The position numbers were made by a program, and so were the translations under genes. Shown here piece by piece: positions 58,709 through 64,000 of a DNA stretch of 64,000 nt. Under the pieces are notes generated by a model. It searched no databases and had not been told where the DNA came from. It saw only the letters and a list, made by a program, of their open reading frames with translations. The stretch spans positions 930,001-994,000 of the forward strand of contig OZ251224.1 in NCBI GenBank assembly GCA_965240325.2, read 5' to 3'. This DNA comes from Rebecca billardiae RCC1528 (Eukaryota; Haptophyta). Each line of letters opens with the position of its first letter. The first letter of the stretch is position 1.

Positions 58709-59126
58709 CTTGTCGGCGCGTGCGCGGTGGAATGGAGGGCGGGGGGTGGCGTTCGCCGATGGGCGCGGAGTGTCGCGACCGATCGCCGAGCGCCGAGGCG
58801 TCGTTGCTTGTCCTCTTTGGACACGTCCAAGCCCAAGCTCAAGCGTTGCGGCGACTGCGCACACCGGACCAATGACAGGGGATGGACCAATGACAGGGGA
58901 TCCGGGGAGAAGGCCGGAGGGGCGCGTCGCGCGAGTACGAAAACTAAGCAGCTCCTACGACTACTACGTCTTTATAGTAGGCTTTTGGCGACGGTGCAGG
59001 CTAAGACTGTCACAAGCGGGCTACGGGGCTAGTAAGCTAGTACACACAGGACAGTCAAAGTATGATCAAAGAGATGAATGATCGTGTGCGCGCTCCTATC
59101 CTCCAAGACGTCTCACCTCCTGCGTC
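58709..59126. other. Spacer between tandem minus-strand genes
   Basis: 418 bp between the SMCHD1-like start and the kinase stop. A short direct repeat, GACCAATGACAGGGGAT, occurs twice at about 58864-58899. The frame upstream of 58708 stays open but has no ATG. Likely promoter of the SMCHD1-like gene. Confidence 0.4.
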
Positions 59127-61223
59127 TCACCTCACGTACGCGACGATCTCAGCCGACGATGCAGCGGCAGTGAAGAACGGGTGGCGGAGCGCGGCGGCCG
59201 CCGACAGCCGGTCGGACGGGTCCCACTGGAGGAGCTGCCACGCGAGGTCGATGCCGGCCTCGGGGAGCGCGAATGATGGCAGCGGGTTGAGCTGCTTCAC
59301 AGCAGAGAAGAACGCCGCGCGCGCCTCTTGGCGCGTGCCCTCCGAGTCCGGCTCCGCGCCCACCGCGTCGCCGTGCGGCCGGGCCGAGCGCTCCGCCGGC
59401 TGGTGGAAGATGCCGAAGCGCTCCCACGCGTGGGCGAGGGCCGCCTTGCGCTGGACGCTCGCGGGCTCGTTCCCCAGGGTGAGCCCGATGATGGCGCGCG
59501 TGCGCTTGTCCGGCTTGAAGATGTCCGCCGAGCCGACAAGCAGCTCGAGCAGCAGCACGCCCAGAGACCAAAGGTCGTACGCGGCGCCGCGCACGCGCAT
59601 CGGCGCGCCGTCGTGCAGCGCGACCTCGGGCGGCTGGTACGCGGCGGTCTCGCCCTGGATCGGGTCGGCGTCCGGTGGGTAAAGCGTCGCGTTGTTCAGC
59701 GAGTCCAAGTCCAGGGCCGAGCCGAAGTCGATGAGGCGCACGGTGATGTGCGGCGCGCGCGCGCTCCACGGGTGAGCCGACTGATCCCCGTCCGGGCCAC
59801 CGCCGTCACGCCCGCCACGGGCGGCGCCGGCCGCCGACTGACTGCCGTTGCCGGCGTCGTCGGCGTCGTCGGCGTCGTCAGCGGCGGGGTGGTCGTAGCG
59901 CACGATCACATTCCCCGGCTTGAGGTCACGGTGCACGATCCGCCGCGCGTGCAGGTCGGCGACGGCCTCGAAGAGCTGGCGCAGCGTCTCGCGCAGCACC
60001 TGCAGCCCGCGCTCGTGTGTGCGCAGCTGCCGCCACAGCGCGGACGGTGCGAGCACCTTGAGCGGCTGCGGGGGCGGCTGCGGCGGCTCGTGCCGCGCGC
60101 GGTGCTCGCGGCGGCCAGCGCCCCCGCGCGCGTGCGCGCCGCCGCCGCCTCGCCCTGCGCGCTCCACCGCGTTCTCGCCGGCTGCGCGTGCAGTACCGCC
60201 GGCCATGGGCGCGGGCGCGGACGCGCCCGCCGCGGCCAGCAGCCCGGCAGCAGCGTCCGCACTCGCCGCGCGCGCGCCGGGTTGAGCCCCCAGCGCTGCG
60301 GGCACGTGGCGTCGCGGCTGGGAAGGCGGCGGCAGGCGCAAGTCCTCGCCATGCGCCGGCTCCCCGCCACCCGCCGCCTCCGACGGCCCCGGCGGCGACC
60401 GACGCTCCCCGCGCATGGCGACGGCGCTCTCGGCCGCCGAGGCCTGCGCGTCGCCCGTGCGGCCGCCCGCGCACCCGCCCTTGCCGGAGCACATCGGCTC
60501 GATGTCCCTGAGCTCGTAGATCAGGTCGTGCAGCGAGGTGCCCTCGTCGGCGAAGACGAGCCAGAGGCTCTTCTTCGCCGCAGAGCCCTCGCCCTCCGCC
60601 TCCACCCCCGGCTCCTCCACGGAGAGCGTCTCGCCGAGCACGCCGTCCGCGTCCGCGCTGAACCACTCCATGAAGCGCGACACGTGCGGCACGCCCTGCA
60701 GCTTCTGCCCAAAGTGAATCTCGCGGAGGCCGGAGCGGAAGGAGGGCTCGTGCTCGGCATCCATGCTGATCCGCTTGAGCACGAACGCATACACGCCGCG
60801 CTTCGCGCGGCTCGACACGCCCCTCCACACCTCGCCGTGCCCGCCCTTGCCCACCTGCTTGCGCAGGTGGTAGTACGGCGGCGCGGAGAGCACGTCGGGC
60901 TGCGCAGGCTCGGCGTAGCCGAGCAGCCGAGCGCTCCAGCTCATCACATGCCGCATCCACGACTTCGAGTCGAACGGCACGAGCTCGAGTGGCCCCGGCA
61001 GGTTGGGCTCGGGGAGGAGGCCGAAGCTCTCGAGGGCCACCAGCTCGTCGCCAAAATGCGACGAGGCGGTGAGCGCGTGCGTGCGCGGCAGGGAGGCGAT
61101 GCGCTCGACGAGGATGTAGTCGCCGATCTGGTCATCCGCCTCGTGCGGGGACCCCGCCATCATGACCAGCTCGCCGGCCCCTGCCGCCGCGGCGGCGAGG
61201 CGGACGAGCCAGCAGGCGAGCAT
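59127..61223 (-). CDS. Serine/threonine protein kinase with large internal insertion
   Basis: 698 residues, single exon, from MLACWLVRLAAAAAGAG, a hydrophobic start that could be a signal peptide or plastid/ER leader. Kinase motifs in order are the glycine loop GKGGHGEVWRG (~125), YAFVLKRI with the ATP-binding Lys (~150), the catalytic loop HRDLKPGNVIV, DFGSALDLDSL, YQPPEVALHDG in place of APE, and DLWSLGVLLLELLVG. All catalytic residues are present, so it should be active. Between the N-lobe and C-lobe lies a ~150-residue Gly/Ala/Pro-rich insertion. A second insertion (ADDADDADDAGNGS and on) separates the catalytic loop from DFG. The ~100 residues before the glycine loop do not match a domain I know. 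The kinase subfamily is unclear. Confidence 0.83.
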   Translation of the reverse strand: MLACWLVRLAAAAAGAGELVMMAGSPHEADDQIGDYILVERIASLPRTHALTASSHFGDELVALESFGLLPEPNLPGPLELVPFDSKSWMRHVMSWSARLLGYAEPAQPDVLSAPPYYHLRKQVGKGGHGEVWRGVSSRAKRGVYAFVLKRISMDAEHEPSFRSGLREIHFGQKLQGVPHVSRFMEWFSADADGVLGETLSVEEPGVEAEGEGSAAKKSLWLVFADEGTSLHDLIYELRDIEPMCSGKGGCAGGRTGDAQASAAESAVAMRGERRSPPGPSEAAGGGEPAHGEDLRLPPPSQPRRHVPAALGAQPGARAASADAAAGLLAAAGASAPAPMAGGTARAAGENAVERAGRGGGGAHARGGAGRREHRARHEPPQPPPQPLKVLAPSALWRQLRTHERGLQVLRETLRQLFEAVADLHARRIVHRDLKPGNVIVRYDHPAADDADDADDAGNGSQSAAGAARGGRDGGGPDGDQSAHPWSARAPHITVRLIDFGSALDLDSLNNATLYPPDADPIQGETAAYQPPEVALHDGAPMRVRGAAYDLWSLGVLLLELLVGSADIFKPDKRTRAIIGLTLGNEPASVQRKAALAHAWERFGIFHQPAERSARPHGDAVGAEPDSEGTRQEARAAFFSAVKQLNPLPSFALPEAGIDLAWQLLQWDPSDRLSAAAALRHPFFTAAASSAEIVAYVR

Positions 61224-62564
61224 TGGCCTCGGCCCTCGCGTGCCGGACGGCCTCCTCCTCCGGCAACGACCGCCAGAATGTCGAGAATGATGATCGATGA
61301 CGATGGCCGCGATAAATCATGTGAGTGCGCCGAAACTCGTTTGGACGAATGAAAATGCCTCGCTCGCCGCTCGCCAGCGTGGGCACCAGACCGCACCAGT
61401 CGTGAGTCGAGGGCGTGACATCGCAGTCTGAGTCAGTCTGGCACTCGATCACTATCGCAGCTTCCCAGCATTCATTCAGATCAATCAGTTTCGGCCAGCA
61501 TCACTGGCGGCATCTTTTAGTGATCTGATATCAGCGCATCATACAGTTTATAATAATAATACTACGTCGAGAACTGATTAAGAGACGACGCACGTACATA
61601 CTATAATTCTATGAATATTTTAAAAGAGGGCGCAGCTCTCCTGATTCGTCTGTCGAAGTATGCTGCCATTGGAGACGGATGTGAGCGCGTTGGTTGGCCG
61701 CGGGTTAGGATTAGGAAGTCGTCGCCGATGCTGATCACGTAACTCTACGGAGGTACGGTAGGTACTAGGTGCCCACTCGGCCTCGCCCGAGTGACTGGTC
61801 ACTGGACCCCGACTCGGGGACTTGCCGCTGTATTAACAGTATGTATTTATCATTTTTGCAGTCGTCGCCCGGGGGCTCGCCGGCCTTGGTCATCATGTTA
61901 CACGTAGTTGCCCGCGTGGGTCCGAGGGCGAGGCTGTTCAAGTTGATGCCGTACTGTGCAGACTATAGTCCGGATGTGGTCGTCCTGGCCGGTGTGCGCG
62001 GCCTTGGGCTTGGTCTTGACCCGAATGACCGAGTTGAGGCTCCGAGGAGCCCTGCACCGCCGGCCGGGCGGCGCGGTGCGAGCCTGCTCATGGCGGGCGC
62101 GGGCCGTTGGCGGCGCTCTAACTAGTATGCTGTGTCAACTGTCTGAATTGCGACATGGCATTATTCATCAGCTATAATCTGCGCTAGTTATACGCGCAAA
62201 TAATAATAACTCTGTGACTCGGACTGTCAGTCAGGCCAGATAATTCCCATTCTGAGGTGGGTTACTATTTGTTGTATGTTGAGACCCCTTCGTAGTTCGT
62301 AACAGTTCGCGGCCTCCCAGGGGGCGCCAGGCGGGGTCAGAGCCAGGCCCCTCGCGGGCCGGGACACGGGTCCCCGCGGAGAGCACTATGCCCCCCCCCC
62401 CCCCCCCGGCCGTGCCCGTCCGGGGGGGGGCGGGGGGGCTCCCGTGCCTCCGGACTGGCGCGGGCGGTAGTTACGGTATTCAAGAAGACGATATGATTCG
62501 ATTTAGACCAGGCATGAATCCGCTTCGTACCGGTCCGGGCGGATCGGATCAACTCGGAGTGACA
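61224..62564. other. Divergent intergenic region, kinase / exostosin
   Basis: 1.34 kb. It contains an AT-rich part (61500-61620) and, at 62391-62440, a C17 run followed by several G-runs. Near 61575 the minus strand reads GTGCGTCGTCTCTTAA, faintly like the core of the 49-bp element. I see no gene; both flanking promoters should be here. Confidence 0.4.
62391..62438. other. C17 homopolymer and G-run block
   Basis: Seventeen C in a row (62391-62407), then after CCGTCC two G-runs of about 8 and 7. This could form an i-motif or G-quadruplex. Homopolymer length may be unreliable in the assembly. Confidence 0.75.
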
Positions 62565-64000
62565 ATGGCGGCCGTGCTGTGCGTTTGGGTCTGGTCGTTC
62601 GCGTGCGCACATCAGCCGCAGCCGCATGCGGCGTCTCCGGGCTGGCGGCTGCACACGTACGCCCCGCCTCTGGAGCAGCTCGGCGTGTCGGCAGAGGCGG
62701 CAGCGCGCTACTGGCGGCACATTCAGATCGGACCGACGCGCTTGCCCTGGGACGCCGGTGGGCAGGCGCACAACCTTGCGCGGGATCTACCTAGAGCGCT
62801 ACCAGCATGGACAGGTCCACCGCCCCGCCGAGCAGACGAGCGCGTGCTCTCCTTCCTTCCGATCGCGCCGTACGTGCTGTGCATGAACTCAGACGACTAC
62901 GGTGCCGAGACGAGCAACGCCATGATGCGCCTCAAGGGCTCGTTCCCGAACTGGCGCAAACCTCCAGCGATGCGCAACGCGATGAACCCGCCGTGCCTTG
63001 CCAACACGACACTCGCATGTCCTGCGTACGAGCGCGTGCTGCGCTGGATGACCGAGCAGCCAAGCTGGCGTGCCCGTGAGCACCTGCATGCCCTGCTGCT
63101 CATGTCGGCCGACGTGCCGCGCCTCGCGCACGAGTGTGCCGAGCGGAACCGCATCCCTGAGCACGAGCGGTCGGTGTACGCCCTTGTGGGCCGTTCGATC
63201 CTCATCACGACGGAGGGGCGGCGCTGGACGTGGCGCGAGGAGCGCGCGGACGGCAGGCTGCTCGTCGCGCCGGACTGGACACCGCCCTTCTTCATGTTCA
63301 ACGGCTCGCACGCGCGCCTCCGCGCCTCCAAAACCGAGCTCGTGGCGATGAAGACCGTCGCAGCAAAAGAGTGCCACCGGTACGACAACCCACGACATCC
63401 GGCGAAGATGTATTGTGCGTCGTCGCCCGAGGCACGGCGTGCTATCGACGCTGGCAGGACGCCCCTCGCTGACGCACGGCCCGGTGAGGTCAGGCGCGCC
63501 CTGGTGATCGCCATGCACAACCTGACCGGCCTGCCGACGGGCCAGTACTTGTCCGGGCGGACCAAGCTGGAGAAGGCCCCAAAGACGGCGCTGCTGAGGA
63601 TCGCGCGCGCGTACAAGAAGGCGATCTTCACCATCGTGCCGCCCGGGGACACCGTCACATCGTGTCGCGTGTACAACGCGCTCGCAGCCGTCTCCATCCC
63701 AGTGCTCCTCATCCCTGACGAGTTCCTGCCCTTCCACTCGCTCGTGCCGTGGGCCAACGTCTCGCTGTCCATCGACCCTGCGGACGTGCTCGCCTACGCG
63801 CGAAGCAAGGCCCACGGAACCTCGCAGCACGCAAATCCACTGTGGAAGCTGCAGCAGCTTGTCGACTCGGAGCCACACCGGGTGGCCGAGATGCAGCGCC
63901 AGCTGGCAAAGTACCGCTGGCACGTGATGTACCACAACGGCTCGCCCAAGTCCAAGATGGGCGTCGTGCCCTTTGACCGGGAAGACGAGGAAGACCGCGC
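62565..64000 (+). CDS. Exostosin-like glycosyltransferase (GT47), partial at right edge
   Basis: Open from ATG 62565 to the end of the window (478 codons, no stop), so the 3' end is missing. It starts with a signal peptide (MAAVLCVWVWSFACA). Residues ~100-200 read SFLPIAPYVLCMNSDDYGAE and PCLANTTLACPAYERVLRW. The C-terminal part carries the exostosin signature: KAIFTIVPPGDTVTSCRVYN, ALAAVSIPVLLIPDEFLPF and LVPWANVSLSID (~350-415). This is the region where GT47 enzymes (EXT, plant xylan and xyloglucan transferases) have R-x-x-E/D-type sugar-nucleotide residues. It is likely a Golgi or secreted enzyme of polysaccharide synthesis; the sugar is unknown. It is divergent from the kinase gene. Long minus-strand frames beneath it are shadows. 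Confidence 0.85.
   Translation, partial: MAAVLCVWVWSFACAHQPQPHAASPGWRLHTYAPPLEQLGVSAEAAARYWRHIQIGPTRLPWDAGGQAHNLARDLPRALPAWTGPPPRRADERVLSFLPIAPYVLCMNSDDYGAETSNAMMRLKGSFPNWRKPPAMRNAMNPPCLANTTLACPAYERVLRWMTEQPSWRAREHLHALLLMSADVPRLAHECAERNRIPEHERSVYALVGRSILITTEGRRWTWREERADGRLLVAPDWTPPFFMFNGSHARLRASKTELVAMKTVAAKECHRYDNPRHPAKMYCASSPEARRAIDAGRTPLADARPGEVRRALVIAMHNLTGLPTGQYLSGRTKLEKAPKTALLRIARAYKKAIFTIVPPGDTVTSCRVYNALAAVSIPVLLIPDEFLPFHSLVPWANVSLSIDPADVLAYARSKAHGTSQHANPLWKLQQLVDSEPHRVAEMQRQLAKYRWHVMYHNGSPKSKMGVVPFDREDEEDR

Noticed and set aside
62889-63935. 348-codon minus-strand frame at the right edge
   Set aside because: It is antisense to the exostosin-like gene, which has family signatures and a signal peptide.

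Overview
This window is nuclear DNA of a GC-rich, intron-poor eukaryotic microalga; a haptophyte is the best guess but is not proven. Coding regions are very GC-rich. They are broken by a few short introns (mostly 92-137 nt, nearly all starting GTGCG and ending CAG) and separated by AT-richer, repeat-rich intergenic DNA. The proteins are eukaryotic: a mitochondrial ribosomal protein, a peroxisomal acyl-CoA synthetase ending in SKL, an Hsp70 co-chaperone, a J-protein, PP2C, EXS, a nucleotide-sugar transporter and Golgi glycosyltransferases. One VOC protein has a leader resembling a complex-plastid signal. There are no bacterial operons, CRISPR arrays or recognisable tRNA/rRNA genes.

Layout. 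1-9.4 kb: Hip co-chaperone (-), mitochondrial bL19 (+), two-domain VOC protein (+), peroxisomal long-chain acyl-CoA synthetase (-), unknown protein (+). 9.4-13.2 kb: non-coding. 13.2-18.6 kb: TPR/J-domain protein (-), half-length AMP-binding pseudoenzyme (-), RING-CH/AlgH fusion (+). 18.6-27 kb: a repeat island with two adjacent satellite-like arrays (about 111 bp x 25 and about 158 bp x 7) and a TC microsatellite. 27-36.6 kb: PP2C (-), nucleotide-sugar transporter (+), small multispan membrane protein (-), large unknown protein (+). 36.6-40.8 kb: non-coding with a MITE-like element and dispersed repeats. 40.8-46.4 kb: EXS protein (-), CHID1-like protein (+), two-domain glycosyltransferase (-). 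46.4-52.5 kb: mostly non-coding, with one type II glycosyltransferase-like gene. 52.5-64 kb: giant SMCHD1-like GHKL ATPase (-), protein kinase (-), and an exostosin-like GT47 gene (+) that runs off the right edge.

Working together. Most genes lie in head-to-head pairs, several with under 350 bp between start codons, which suggests shared bidirectional promoters. Five genes (nucleotide-sugar transporter, CHID1-like, two-domain glycosyltransferase, type II glycosyltransferase, exostosin) belong to secretory-pathway glycan metabolism, as expected of a cell that makes polysaccharide or scale material. Three chaperone or ubiquitin-type genes (Hip, J-protein, RING-CH/AlgH) form a proteostasis group. 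The most unusual items are the RING-CH/AlgH fusion, the SMCHD1-like ATPase, and several apparent pseudoenzymes: an AMP-binding protein without a P-loop, a VOC protein without the usual ligands, and a GT8-like domain without DxD.
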